The notes under the pieces are model-generated. The model did not search any database and had not been told where the DNA came from. It worked only from the letters and a program-made list of their open reading frames with translations. Made by a program: the position numbers and the translations under genes. Below, one piece after another: positions 7,697-16,208 of a DNA stretch of 64,000 nt. Source of the DNA: Anaerolineaceae bacterium (lineage in GTDB: Bacteria > Chloroflexota > Anaerolineae > Anaerolineales > Villigracilaceae). Within the stretch, counting starts at the first letter, position 1, and every line of letters begins with the position of its first letter. The stretch lies in contig QZIJ01000136.1 of assembly GCA_003598975.1 (NCBI GenBank), positions 28,025 through 92,024 on the forward strand. Direction: 5' to 3'.

Positions 7697-8427
7697 TGCG
7701 AATCCTTGTCATCTCGGACATTCATGCCAATTACGAGGCGCTCGAGGCTGTGCTGGCGGATGCAGGAGCGGTGGATGAAACCTGGTGTCTTGGCGACATG
7801 GTGGGCTATGGCCCCGACCCGAACCTGTGCGTGGAGACGGTGCGTGACCTGTCGAACCTGACCTGCCTGCTGGGAAACCACGACGCGGCCATCCTGGGGC
7901 GGATGCCGCTGGCGGCCTTCAACGGCGAGGCGCGGCGTTCACTCGATTTGCAATCGCGCGTGTTGACGGCGGATAACGTGGATTTTTTGCGTTCCCTGCC
8001 CGATTCCACGCTGACGAATGGCGCGGTCACGCTGGCGCACGGTTCGCCGCGCGATCCCACCTGGGAATATGTGTTGAACACGCTTTCGGCGCGTTTGAAT
8101 TTCGATTATTTCAACACGCCCTTCTGTTTTGTGGGACACGCCCATTTGCAGTGCATGTTCCAGTTGGATGAGGAGAGGAACCGCGTCTCGATGGAAGTGC
8201 CGCCCGTTGGTGAACCCGTGGAGATGAAGCCGCGCGCTATTTTCAACCCTGGCTCGGTGGGACAGCCGCGCGACCGTGACCCGCGCGCTTCCTATGCCAT
8301 TTACGATCCGATTGCCCGCACCTGGGAGCCGCGCCGCGTGGAATATGACATCGCCGCCGTGCAGGCGCGCATCCGTGAATTGGGGATGCCCGAGAAACAC
8401 GCCGCGAGGATCGCGGAGGGGTGGTAG
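7696..8427 (+). CDS. Metallophosphoesterase, YfcE/MJ0936-like
   Basis: This 243-residue protein carries the calcineurin-like metallophosphoesterase motifs in order: DIHAN near the start, GDMVGYG, GNHD, a mid-protein His in 'AHGSP', and GHAH. These bind two metal ions and hydrolyse phosphodiester or phosphomonoester bonds. Its size fits the single-domain YfcE/MJ0936 group. The start codon overlaps the coaBC stop (TAATG), so the two are co-translated, but no functional link to CoA synthesis is known to me. The physiological substrate is not predictable from sequence. Confidence 0.88.
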   Translation: MRILVISDIHANYEALEAVLADAGAVDETWCLGDMVGYGPDPNLCVETVRDLSNLTCLLGNHDAAILGRMPLAAFNGEARRSLDLQSRVLTADNVDFLRSLPDSTLTNGAVTLAHGSPRDPTWEYVLNTLSARLNFDYFNTPFCFVGHAHLQCMFQLDEERNRVSMEVPPVGEPVEMKPRAIFNPGSVGQPRDRDPRASYAIYDPIARTWEPRRVEYDIAAVQARIRELGMPEKHAARIAEGW

Positions 8428-8428
8428 T

Positions 8429-8463
8429 TCAGTCATCAGTGACCAGTTATCAGTGATCGGTGA
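8429..8463 (+). repeat. Heptamer array (TCAGTGA type)
   Basis: Five consecutive 7-base units: tcagtca, tcagtga, ccagtta, tcagtga, tcggtga. The array begins right after the metallophosphoesterase stop. Confidence 0.75.
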
Positions 8464-8528
8464 GGAACTTTTCTGATAAGCAAGCCGTCCTTGCGGTAGA
8501 AAAACGCTGAAACCAAGGAGAAGAGAAA

Positions 8529-9482
8529 ATGAAACGTACCCTGTTTGTCATGATGATTGCCGCCGTTTTACTGGCCGCTTGCGGAACGCGGGCGCTAGCT
8601 CCCGCGGAACCTTCTTATGTGGAGCGACCTGCCATGGGTGGCGGTGACTCGGTCTATGTGGAGGAAGCCTACGCGCCCGAAGCCCCGCTTCCGCAGGGAA
8701 CCATGATGCCTTCCACCGATAAGGCTGGCGGCAACGTGGACGCCGCGGCACGCGAGCGCCTTGTCATTCGCAACGCCGACCTGTCCATCGTAGTCAAGGA
8801 TCCTGAAGCGTCCATGACCAGCATTTCCAAACTGGCCGAAGAGATGGGCGGATTTGTCGTCTCGTCCAACCTCTATCAGACGTACACCAACAGCGGTCTT
8901 CCCGTTCCCGAAGCGAGCATCGTCATCCGCGTCCCTGCCGAGAAGTTGAACGACGCCCTCGAGAAGATCAAAGTCGACGCGGTCGAAGTCCAGTCCGAGA
9001 ATCAGAGCGGACAGGATGTCACCAGCGAATACGTGGACCTCGAATCGCAACTCAAGAATCTCGAAGCCGCTGAAAAACAATTGACGGAGATCATGAGCAA
9101 GGCCGAGAAGACCGAGGATGTGCTTAACGTCTTCAACCAACTCACCTCCATCCGCGGCCAGATCGAATCGATCAAAGGCCAGATGAAATACTTCGAAGAA
9201 TCCGCCGCGCTCTCCGCTGTCACTGTCCGCCTGGTGGCTGAGGAGACCGTCCAACCCATCGAAGTGCTTGGCTGGAAACCCCAAGGAACCCTGCGCGACG
9301 CCGTCCAGAACCTCATCTACTTCTGGCAGGACTTCGTGGACTTCCTCATCTGGTTCGCAATCAATTTCCTGCCCAAACTGCTCACCATCGGTGTGGTCTT
9401 TGTCCTGCCCATCTGGCTGATCGTGCGTGCCATCCGCAATGCCAGTCGCAAACGCAAAGCCGCACAGACCCCGAAAGAATAA
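8529..9482 (+). CDS. DUF4349 lipoprotein
   Basis: This 317-residue protein starts with a lipoprotein signal (lipobox LAAC, lipidated Cys19) and a 40-residue low-complexity linker. It continues with a DUF4349 domain (about residues 78-245) that includes a coiled-coil-prone stretch (about 160-215, 'LESQLKNLEAAEKQL'), and ends with two close hydrophobic segments (about 260-305) and a basic tail. It is therefore anchored at the membrane at both ends, with the domain outside. The family's function is unknown. A strong AAGGAG site (8515-8520) supports the start, and a terminator follows directly, so it is probably a single-gene unit. Confidence 0.85.
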   Translation: MKRTLFVMMIAAVLLAACGTRALAPAEPSYVERPAMGGGDSVYVEEAYAPEAPLPQGTMMPSTDKAGGNVDAAARERLVIRNADLSIVVKDPEASMTSISKLAEEMGGFVVSSNLYQTYTNSGLPVPEASIVIRVPAEKLNDALEKIKVDAVEVQSENQSGQDVTSEYVDLESQLKNLEAAEKQLTEIMSKAEKTEDVLNVFNQLTSIRGQIESIKGQMKYFEESAALSAVTVRLVAEETVQPIEVLGWKPQGTLRDAVQNLIYFWQDFVDFLIWFAINFLPKLLTIGVVFVLPIWLIVRAIRNASRKRKAAQTPKE

Positions 9483-9490
9483 GCGCAATC

Positions 9491-9529
9491 AACAGTAGAG
9501 CGGGATATAATCTCGCTCTACTGTTTTTT
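9491..9529 (+). terminator. Intrinsic terminator with TATAAT in its loop
   Basis: A perfect 12-base stem (9491-9502 with 9514-9525) is followed by six T. The loop contains TATAAT at 9506-9511, which could serve as the -10 box of the following phn operon. The site may therefore end the DUF4349 transcript and start the next one. Confidence 0.75.
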
Positions 9530-9537
9530 ACAGAGGG

Positions 9538-9594
9538 TGCGTCGCACCAGACAGGGAGAGACTTCTTGTCGAAGCAGGTGCGACGCACTTTTTT
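9538..9594 (+). promoter_or_regulatory. Second hairpin plus T-run in the phn leader
   Basis: Bases 9538-9549 and 9577-9588 are a perfect 12-base inverted repeat followed by T6 at 9589-9594, only 13 bases before the phnD start. If transcription begins at the TATAAT at 9506, this hairpin lies in the 5' leader and could act as an attenuator. Otherwise it is a second, tandem terminator or a dispersed palindrome. Confidence 0.45.
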
Positions 9595-9606
9595 CGAGAT
9601 ATTTCC

Positions 9607-10644
9607 ATGACCAGACTCCGCGTCCTTCTTCCCCTCCTCCTGACGTTGACCGCCTGCAACCTGCCTGTCAACCAGCCGACGCCAATCGCATCCACCCCGA
9701 CCGAGAGGCCGGCCGCGGTTTCGACGCAGACGCCCACGCCTTGGCCAACGCCCCCACCCGACGCGCCCCTCGGCACGGACGAGAATCCCATCGTTCTCTC
9801 CATCCTCCCTTCCAGCGGAGGCGAGATCTCCGACGCCGCGCGTGACGTGGCCGCGCAACTCTCCCACCTTACGGGTCTGGTCATCGTCCCCTACGCGCCC
9901 GCCTCCTACGCAGAAGTGGTGAAAGCGCTCGGCGAAGGACGAATCCACATCGGCTTCCTCGCTCCGTTTCCCTATCTGCTTGCACACAAAAAAGGTTACG
10001 CCGACGCGGCCCTCGTCACCACCGTCTTCGGGCGCGACCTGAGCGCAGCACAATTCATCGTCAACAGGGAGATGGTGACGAACCGAACGTTCACGCTCTA
10101 CTTCGATCCTGCAACTGGTGCAAACCTCGCGGACGCCTCCACCGCGCTGAAACAATTCGCCGACAAAAAACCATGTTGGACCGATCCATATTCCGCGACG
10201 GGGTATGTTGTTCCGCTTGGCACGCTGAACGAAATTGGTGTCCAAACCAAGTTGGGCGCCTTCGTGCAGGGACACGTTACCGTCATCAAGTCGTTGTACG
10301 CTGACCCCGAGGGAAGAATCTGTCAGTTTGGTGCGGCCATTGCGGATCAGCAGGTATTCGTCGCGACAGGTTACGAGGACGCGGCTGAAAGGGTGGTGGT
10401 CGTCTGGAGGACGGAACCCATCGTCCCGTTCGATGGAATCGCCTACGCGTCCAGCCTGCCCGACGAGATGCGCGTCAGCCTCAGCGCGGCGTTCCTGTCC
10501 ATGACCCGGACCGAGGAAGGCAGTGCCGCCCTGCGAGATACATTCCAGATTGACGGACTGAAATTGGTTGACGACACGTTTTACGATGTCCTGCGTCGTT
10601 TTTTGGATGAATCAGGATTGTTGCTCTCTGATTTGGTCAGATGA
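9607..10644 (+). CDS. phnD: PhnD-family phosphonate/phosphate-type binding lipoprotein, copy 1
   Basis: This 345-residue lipoprotein (signal peptide with Cys17 in 'LTAC', then a Thr/Pro linker to about residue 55) has the PhnD periplasmic-binding fold, used by ABC importers of phosphonates, phosphite or related oxyanions. The family's ligand loop appears here as 'CWTDPYSATGY' in place of the usual 'DPxSTSGY'. It is a tandem paralogue of the next gene, sharing 'AFVQGH…TVIKSLY' and the 'DDTFYD' tail. No Shine-Dalgarno is evident; the start lies just past a hairpin and T-run. Downstream ATPase and permeases complete the importer. No C-P lyase or phosphonatase gene is in the window, so the ligand is open. 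Confidence 0.85.
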   Translation: MTRLRVLLPLLLTLTACNLPVNQPTPIASTPTERPAAVSTQTPTPWPTPPPDAPLGTDENPIVLSILPSSGGEISDAARDVAAQLSHLTGLVIVPYAPASYAEVVKALGEGRIHIGFLAPFPYLLAHKKGYADAALVTTVFGRDLSAAQFIVNREMVTNRTFTLYFDPATGANLADASTALKQFADKKPCWTDPYSATGYVVPLGTLNEIGVQTKLGAFVQGHVTVIKSLYADPEGRICQFGAAIADQQVFVATGYEDAAERVVVVWRTEPIVPFDGIAYASSLPDEMRVSLSAAFLSMTRTEEGSAALRDTFQIDGLKLVDDTFYDVLRRFLDESGLLLSDLVR

Positions 10645-10766
10645 GGAAAAATTTAAGGAGGTTGTCTAACAAATATCACTTGCCATGAACCTGAAAGCGC
10701 GCTATCATAAAACCCGTTCAGCAGGGACTTTCCTGCAATCCAACCATCTTCTAGAGGAGAAGAAAA

Positions 10767-11798
10767 ATGACCAAGCGACTTTCTGTTTTATTCGCGATGC
10801 TCGCTGTCTTCGCTCTGGTGCTTTCGGCTTGCGGCCCCGCCGCTACTGAAGCGCCGGTCGTGACCGAGCCGCCCGTTGTCGAGACCGAACCGCCCACGCC
10901 CGAACCCACCGAACCGCCCGCGGCCGAACTCGGCACCCCCGAGAACCCGCTCATCATGGCCCTGGCTCCCTCCGCCCAATCCCAGGAACTGCAAACTGGT
11001 GGTGCGGCGATTGCCGCCGAACTGAGCAAGATGACCGGTTATTCCATCGAAGTGACCGTCCCGGCATCCTATGGTGCGTTGGTGGAGGCCATGGCCTCCG
11101 AGCAGGCGCACATTGGCTGGCTGCCACCCTTCACTTACATCCTCGCCAAGGCGCAGGGATACGCTGATGTTGGCCTGGCCACTGTCCGATTCGGCTCCGA
11201 TCACTACAGCTCCCAGATCGTCGCGAACGCGGCGGGTGGATACACTTCCTATTATGATGCCGCCACCGGCACCAACACTGCCGATGCTGCCACCGCCCTG
11301 GCGCAGTTCGATGGCAAGAAGCCCTGCTGGACCGACCCTCTCTCATCCTCCGGATATGTTATCCCGCTGGGCGTGTTCAGGGAAGCTGGCATTAACGTAA
11401 AAGCTGGAGCATGGGTACAAGGGCACCCAACCGTCATCAAGTCCATCTACCTCAGTCCCAAGGGCGAGATCTGCGATTTTGGCGCCACCTATGCCCCGAC
11501 GCCTGACGTTTCCAAGGATTTCCCGGATGTGAACGAGAAGGTCATCATCATCTTCATGACGCCTCCGGTCATCCCGAATGATAACGTCTCTTTTGCCCCC
11601 GGCGTGCCGGCTGAGATTCGCCAAAAGATCGTCGACGCCCTGCTTGCAATGGCCGAAACAGAAGAAGGCAAAGCCCTGTTGAAGAACGGTGGCTACGATA
11701 TCCAGGGTCTGAAGGTTGTGGACGATACCTTCTACGATGAGTTCCGTGTCTATCTCGAAGCCTCTGGTGTGGATACCACCAGCCTGATGGGCAAGTAA
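10767..11798 (+). CDS. phnD: PhnD-family phosphonate/phosphate-type binding lipoprotein, copy 2
   Basis: This 343-residue protein has a lipobox (LSAC, Cys18), an acidic/proline linker ('EPPTPEPTEPP') and a PhnD-type binding domain with 'CWTDPLSSSGY' at the ligand loop. It is closely related to the upstream gene, so this is a tandem duplication. The two copies may bind different ligands, since the loops differ (YSAT versus LSSS). AGAGGAGAAG (10752-10761) precedes the start. A terminator lies between this gene and the ATPase gene, the usual arrangement for making more binding protein than transporter. Confidence 0.87.
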   Translation: MTKRLSVLFAMLAVFALVLSACGPAATEAPVVTEPPVVETEPPTPEPTEPPAAELGTPENPLIMALAPSAQSQELQTGGAAIAAELSKMTGYSIEVTVPASYGALVEAMASEQAHIGWLPPFTYILAKAQGYADVGLATVRFGSDHYSSQIVANAAGGYTSYYDAATGTNTADAATALAQFDGKKPCWTDPLSSSGYVIPLGVFREAGINVKAGAWVQGHPTVIKSIYLSPKGEICDFGATYAPTPDVSKDFPDVNEKVIIIFMTPPVIPNDNVSFAPGVPAEIRQKIVDALLAMAETEEGKALLKNGGYDIQGLKVVDDTFYDEFRVYLEASGVDTTSLMGK

Positions 11799-11812
11799 TT
11801 AACCCACTTTGT

Positions 11813-11848
11813 AAAAAGAGGGAGGGCCTAAGTGTCCTCCCTCTTTTT
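11813..11848 (+). terminator. Intrinsic terminator after the binding protein
   Basis: A perfect 13-base stem (11813-11825 with 11836-11848) ends in five T and is flanked by A5, so it works on both strands. Partial read-through would express phnC and the permeases at a lower level than the binding proteins. Confidence 0.85.
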
Positions 11849-11855
11849 GCACCTG

Positions 11856-11908
11856 CCCTCGTTCCCAGCCCTCTCCCCATTTGGAGAGAGAGATTCAGGG
11901 GTGAGGGG
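11856..11908. repeat. REP-like palindromic repeat
   Basis: A C/G-rich stretch holds ctctcc (11871-11876) and ggagag (11883-11888) around a short loop, flanked by 'ccctcg' and 'ggtgagggg'. The style matches dispersed palindromes elsewhere in the window. It fills the gap before phnC. Confidence 0.35.
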
Positions 11909-11923
11909 TTGACGAGGTCATTC

Positions 11924-12685
11924 ATGTTACGAATCCAAAATCTATCCAAAACCTATCCCAGCGGCACACAGGCATTGAAAAACGTATCCTTCGATGTACA
12001 GGATGGCGAATTCATGGTTGTCATCGGTCTGTCGGGGTCGGGCAAATCCACACTCTTGCGTTGCATCAACCGCCTGATCGATCCCACCGAGGGCAAGATT
12101 CTCTGGGATGATGTGGATATCACTGCCGCACCGCCTGCCGAACTGCGCCAGATTCGCCGCAAGATCGGCATGGTCTTTCAGCAGTTCAATTTGGTCAAAC
12201 GCTCCAGTGTGATGACCAATGTGCTTTCGGGACGGCTGGGATATGCCAACCCGTGGATGAGCCTCATTGGTCTCTGGTCTGCGGACGAGAAAAAGCGAGC
12301 TATAGATGCGCTTGACCGCGTGGGCATCGCAGATAAGGCTGGTGAACGCGCAGACGCGCTCTCCGGTGGCCAACAGCAACGCGTGGGTGTCGCCCGCGCC
12401 CTCATGCAGGAACCGAAACTGATCCTGGCCGATGAGCCGGTTGCCAGTCTTGATCCGGTCCTATCCCATTCCATTTTGCAATATCTGGAACAACTTAATA
12501 AAGAGGGGATCACCGTTATTTGTTCCCTGCACTTTTTGGATCTCGTCCATCGCTATGCCACGCGTGTGGTGGCATTGAAAGATGGCGTTATAGTCTTTGA
12601 AGGTTCGGCGCAGGAAATTGACCGCGCCAAATTCAAGGAAATCTATGGCGAGGAAGCGCAGGAAGTCCGCGCCGCCAGCCTGTGA
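11924..12685 (+). CDS. phnC: Phosphonate-type ABC transporter ATPase
   Basis: This 253-residue cytoplasmic ATPase powers the importer formed with the two permeases downstream. It has Walker A GLSGSGKST, the Q-loop 'MVFQQFNLV', the signature LSGGQQQR, Walker B 'LILADEP' and the switch histidine in 'CSLHFLD'. The whole sequence matches the PhnC group. I choose ATG 11924, preceded by GAGG at 11914-11917, over an in-frame TTG at 11909. The next gene starts 8 bases after the stop. Confidence 0.93.
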   Translation: MLRIQNLSKTYPSGTQALKNVSFDVQDGEFMVVIGLSGSGKSTLLRCINRLIDPTEGKILWDDVDITAAPPAELRQIRRKIGMVFQQFNLVKRSSVMTNVLSGRLGYANPWMSLIGLWSADEKKRAIDALDRVGIADKAGERADALSGGQQQRVGVARALMQEPKLILADEPVASLDPVLSHSILQYLEQLNKEGITVICSLHFLDLVHRYATRVVALKDGVIVFEGSAQEIDRAKFKEIYGEEAQEVRAASL

Positions 12686-12692
12686 GACAGCC

Positions 12693-14081
12693 ATGACCGC
12701 CTCATCGAAACCGACCATTTCGGCCCTGCCTGCCGCTTTGCTCTCTGCACTCCTGCCGGGGCTGGGACAATTTTCTGCCCGCCAGCGTTATCGTGGCGTA
12801 TCCATCTTCATCGGCTTCCTTATACTGACGATGATGACGCTCTGGTACGCAGACCCGCGTTGGTACTTTTCTCCTGTCCTTGTATGGTTGTGGAACATCT
12901 GGGACGCGGCTCGCCAGGCACGCAGCCAAAAAAACGGATTCCTGCTCCCCGTCCTGGTTGGACTGATTGCCGCCTACGGAATTGGCTGGCAGGTGCTCCA
13001 GATCGACTTTTCCACGGCGGATATGAATCGTGCTACGCACATCCTCCGTCCCATGTTGCGGCCAGATTTCATCCAGGAACGCCGTGAGACAAATGAAATG
13101 TGGGTGGAGATATTTGTTCCTTGCGGTACGGATGTTCCAACTGCCCGTCATGAAATGGATGGCAAGGTCGCCATCGCTACGCCCGACTGTGCCGCAGTTT
13201 TGGAAACCGTTATTGTCAACGTCAGTGGAATGTGGCCAAACGCTGAGACAGAGATTTTATGGGAAACACCCATTGGCAACGCCAGAATGTTGGGCGGCAA
13301 TGAAGACGCCATGCTGGTTCAAAACACCGACGAGAACGGTTCGCTAACCGTCCTTATCCACGTACCTAGCCTGGCCCTCGCCGGCGCGCCCGACCCGACC
13401 CTCTCACTTGGCCATCGCGTTTACTTTAATCAACACCGTCCCATCGGCGGCTACGAACTCTCCTTCGTTGGCGGCGAGGTGCTCAAAGGCGCGCTGGTGA
13501 CGATTGCCATGGCGCTCATGGCCACGTTGTTTGCCATCATCCTGGCCATCCCCATCAGTTTCCTGGCGGCGCGCAATCTGATGAGCGGCAATCCCGTCAC
13601 CATGGCTGTTTACGTTGTTGTCCGTACCCTGCTCAACATCCTGCGTTCGATCGAAGCGCTTATCATCGCCTTTATCTTTGTAAAAATTGTTGGTTTGGGA
13701 CCGTTCGCGGGTATGTTGGCGCTGGCCTTCCATTCTGTCGCCGCGCTGGCAAAACTCTATTCTGAAGTCATCGAAGGCATTGACCCCGGCCCTATCGAGG
13801 CCATTCGTGCCACCGGTGCCAACTGGGTCCAGGTGGTGCGCTATGGCGTTATCCCACAGATCGTCCCGCCTTTCACTGCCTTCACCATTTACCGTTGGGA
13901 CATCAACGTGCGCTCCGCCACCATCGTTGGCTTTGTGGGCGGCGGCGGAATCGGCTTCCTGCTCATCGAACTCATCCGCATCAGCGATATGCGCGGCGTG
14001 AGTGCGGTCTTCATCACGATTGCCGTCATCGTGATCGCGCTTGATTACTTTAGTGCCAAAGTGCGGGAAAGGCTGGTCTGA
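12693..14081 (+). CDS. phnE: Phosphonate-type ABC permease with large extracytoplasmic insert, copy 1
   Basis: At 462 residues this is far longer than a standard PhnE (about 260-290). Residues about 1-90 contain several hydrophobic segments, including an 'LLPGLGQF' stretch. About 95-250 is a soluble, presumably extracellular region with Ig-like beta character. About 250-460 is the MetI-like permease domain with the coupling loop 'EAIRATGANW' and the 'WDINVRSATIVGFVGGGGIG' block typical of PhnE. It pairs with the second permease downstream, whose start comes one base after this stop (TGA-A-ATG). The start is placed at ATG 12693; the frame stays open further upstream but there overlaps phnC. 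Confidence 0.87.
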   Translation: MTASSKPTISALPAALLSALLPGLGQFSARQRYRGVSIFIGFLILTMMTLWYADPRWYFSPVLVWLWNIWDAARQARSQKNGFLLPVLVGLIAAYGIGWQVLQIDFSTADMNRATHILRPMLRPDFIQERRETNEMWVEIFVPCGTDVPTARHEMDGKVAIATPDCAAVLETVIVNVSGMWPNAETEILWETPIGNARMLGGNEDAMLVQNTDENGSLTVLIHVPSLALAGAPDPTLSLGHRVYFNQHRPIGGYELSFVGGEVLKGALVTIAMALMATLFAIILAIPISFLAARNLMSGNPVTMAVYVVVRTLLNILRSIEALIIAFIFVKIVGLGPFAGMLALAFHSVAALAKLYSEVIEGIDPGPIEAIRATGANWVQVVRYGVIPQIVPPFTAFTIYRWDINVRSATIVGFVGGGGIGFLLIELIRISDMRGVSAVFITIAVIVIALDYFSAKVRERLV

Positions 14082-14082
14082 A

Positions 14083-15222
14083 ATGAGGCGTCCAACCGTC
14101 CTGCGCATCACGCTCAATATTCTGTTGCTGGCATTGCTGGCAGTTGTTTTGGGTGTCTCGTGGAATGTCACTGAGATAGATTTCCCCGGCCTGATTAGCA
14201 ACCTGCCCAACGGCGAGAAAATTATCAAGGAAGTCCTCTCGCCCGACCTGTTCACGCGCGATTTCGAGACCGCCACTATCGAGATCCCATTTGCCATCCC
14301 TTGCGGCTCGGCCCCGGACCCCATACCGCCCTCCTCAGGTCCACGGTTGATCGCCACCCCGGCCTGCGCCGACGAGAAGACTTCCTTCACTCTCGAAGGC
14401 TTCGATCTCAGCCCCAACGCGGAGATCGTCATCCGCTGGCAATTCCCTGATGGCCGCATCCTGACAGCCACGCGCACCACCACTGATGCCGATGGCCACT
14501 TCTCCACCAGCGTGGATGCCAAGCCCATCGCCAGCGCGGTGGATGGTGTTCCCAGCCAGTTGCAGGTAGATACCAACGTGTCGGTTGGCAATCTTAAAAC
14601 CAGCCAGGCCCTGCAAGATGTGACGCGCGAGATGTTTGTCACCATCTTCATGGCGCTCTTATCCACCACCATTGCCACGATCATCGCCGCGCCTCTCAGT
14701 TTTCTGGCGGCCAGCAATATCATGCGCAGGGGAGTGGTCGGTACAACGATTTACTATATCTTCCGTTCCTTCTTTAACCTCATGCGCTCCTACGACCCGC
14801 TGGTCATGGCGACCGTTTTTGCCTTTTGGCTCGGTTATGGCCCCTTCGCGGGCATGCTCGCCTTGACCGTGGTGACTATCGCCTCGCTGGGTAAACTGTT
14901 CTCGGAAGCCATCGAGAGCATAGATGCGGGGTCCATCGAAGCCGTGACTGCCACCGGTGCGCCGCGCCTGCATACTGTTGTTTACTCTGTCATTCCGCAG
15001 ATTGTCCCTGATTTCATCTCGTTCATCATCTATCACTGGGATATCAACGTCCGTATCTCCACCATTATTGGATACGTGGGCGGCGGCGGCATCGGCTACT
15101 ATCTCAGCCAGCGCATCAATACGTTTGCTTACCATCAGGCTGGGACGGCAATCCTTGCCATCGTCATTGTGGTCTGGGCGATGGACTTCCTGAGCGCTGA
15201 AATCCGCAAGCGGCTGACGTAA
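14083..15222 (+). CDS. phnE: Phosphonate-type ABC permease with extracytoplasmic insert, copy 2
   Basis: This 379-residue permease is built like its neighbour: one N-terminal membrane segment (residues 9-27), a soluble domain of about 150 residues after it, then the MetI-like membrane domain from about 175 with the coupling loop 'EAVTATGAPR' and the PhnE block 'WDINVRISTIIGYVGGGGIG'. The two permeases probably form a heterodimeric channel. The soluble inserts may contact the lipid-anchored binding proteins at the outer face. The next gene starts three bases after the stop. Confidence 0.87.
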   Translation: MRRPTVLRITLNILLLALLAVVLGVSWNVTEIDFPGLISNLPNGEKIIKEVLSPDLFTRDFETATIEIPFAIPCGSAPDPIPPSSGPRLIATPACADEKTSFTLEGFDLSPNAEIVIRWQFPDGRILTATRTTTDADGHFSTSVDAKPIASAVDGVPSQLQVDTNVSVGNLKTSQALQDVTREMFVTIFMALLSTTIATIIAAPLSFLAASNIMRRGVVGTTIYYIFRSFFNLMRSYDPLVMATVFAFWLGYGPFAGMLALTVVTIASLGKLFSEAIESIDAGSIEAVTATGAPRLHTVVYSVIPQIVPDFISFIIYHWDINVRISTIIGYVGGGGIGYYLSQRINTFAYHQAGTAILAIVIVVWAMDFLSAEIRKRLT

Positions 15223-15225
15223 GTC

Positions 15226-15885
15226 ATGCTCGACTCATCTCAACTCCAGCACGTGCGCGCTTCGCTTCCACCATTTCTGCTCGCGGACGAGAGACTCGTC
15301 CGCGAGTTTCAACATGCCGCCTCGTTCGCGCGCATCCCCGCGGGGCACGATGTCTTCCTCGAAGGCGACCGCGTGGAGGGGATCGCGCTCCTGCTTTCGG
15401 GCGTCGTCCGCGTCTACAAGATCAGCGAGACGGGACGCGCGATCACGCTCTACCGCTTTGGGCTGGGACAGTCCTGCATCCTCTCGGCCAATGCCATCCT
15501 CAGCCAGAAAACCTTTCCCGCCATTGCCACCGTCGAACAGGATGCCGAGGCTGTCATCATCCCCTCCGACGTATTTCGCGACTGGGTGAAACGCCATGAC
15601 GCTTGGCGCGAATTTGTCTTCGATCTGCTCTCACAGAGACTCTCCACCTTGATGGCCATCGTGGACCAAGTGGCATTCCACCGCATGGACGCACGTCTCG
15701 CCTCGTTCTTGCAGACCCGCGCCCGGGTCCAGAACCCGATTCGCATCACCCACGCAGAGATCGCCGCCGAGTTGGGCAGTTCACGCGAAGTCATCAGCCG
15801 CCTGCTTGAAGACCTGTCCACGCGCGGACTCATCCATGCGACGCGCGGCGAGATCGAGGTCCCGGATGCAGCAGCGTTGGCATAA
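15226..15885 (+). CDS. Crp/Fnr-family transcriptional regulator
   Basis: This 219-residue protein has an N-terminal cyclic-nucleotide-binding-type beta barrel (about residues 20-140) and a C-terminal winged helix with 'ITHAEIAAELGSSREVISRLLEDL' type spacing (about 170-200). It lacks the cysteine cluster that holds the [4Fe-4S] centre in oxygen-sensing Fnr; only one cysteine is visible, in the barrel ('GQSCIL'). A small ligand, haem or redox sensing through other means is possible. It follows phnE by three bases, suggesting co-transcription. A palindromic site six bases past its stop suggests it controls itself or the next gene. Confidence 0.88.
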   Translation: MLDSSQLQHVRASLPPFLLADERLVREFQHAASFARIPAGHDVFLEGDRVEGIALLLSGVVRVYKISETGRAITLYRFGLGQSCILSANAILSQKTFPAIATVEQDAEAVIIPSDVFRDWVKRHDAWREFVFDLLSQRLSTLMAIVDQVAFHRMDARLASFLQTRARVQNPIRITHAEIAAELGSSREVISRLLEDLSTRGLIHATRGEIEVPDAAALA

Positions 15886-15890
15886 TCCAA

Positions 15891-15905
15891 TGTGACTTTG
15901 TCACA
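15891..15905. promoter_or_regulatory. Palindromic operator candidate for the Crp/Fnr regulator
   Basis: TGTGAC-ttt-GTCACA is a perfect palindrome with 6-base half-sites, close to the Crp-type TGTGA…TCACA consensus but with a shorter spacer. It lies between the regulator gene and the DUF2892 gene. Binding by the neighbouring regulator is inference. Confidence 0.55.
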
Positions 15906-15968
15906 GACAGAATCATCCAGGCCATCTAGAATGGGGCCATCAATTCAAACATTCCAAGGAGAAATCAA

Positions 15969-16196
15969 ATGAACCCCTTCGTTTCTTTCATGGCTTCCAC
16001 CGCTGGCCGTATTCTGCGCGCGGTCGTTGGCGCTGTCCTGCTCTATGTTGGCTTGCAGATGATGGCGGGTGTGGGCGGCATCGTCGTGGCCGTCATCGGC
16101 GTGGTGATGATCGCGGCAGGCGTGTTCGACTTCTGCCTGTTCGCCCCGCTCTTCGGCAACCCGCTCAGCGGCAAGAAGATCCGCGCGGGCAAGTAG
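15969..16196 (+). CDS. Small DUF2892 (YgaP-like) membrane protein
   Basis: This 75-residue protein is almost entirely two transmembrane helices (about residues 15-33 and 37-58), with a conserved start 'STAGRILRAVVG' and a Pro/Gly-containing end, matching the DUF2892 family found in YgaP-type proteins. In other bacteria such domains often accompany rhodanese domains or Crp/Fnr regulators. Here the upstream regulator and a palindromic site suggest regulated expression. 'CAAGGAG' (15955-15961) precedes the start. The function is unknown. Confidence 0.82.
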   Translation: MNPFVSFMASTAGRILRAVVGAVLLYVGLQMMAGVGGIVVAVIGVVMIAAGVFDFCLFAPLFGNPLSGKKIRAGK

Positions 16197-16208
16197 GCAC
16201 AAACAAAA

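Noticed and set aside
9506..9511. TATAAT as a simple stand-alone promoter
   Set aside because: It lies inside the loop of a perfect terminator stem, so it is reported only as a possible hybrid element, not as a confident promoter.
13404..14723. 439-codon minus-strand frame opposite the two permease genes
   Set aside because: Antisense to conserved permease domains; low-complexity composition and no ribosome-binding site.
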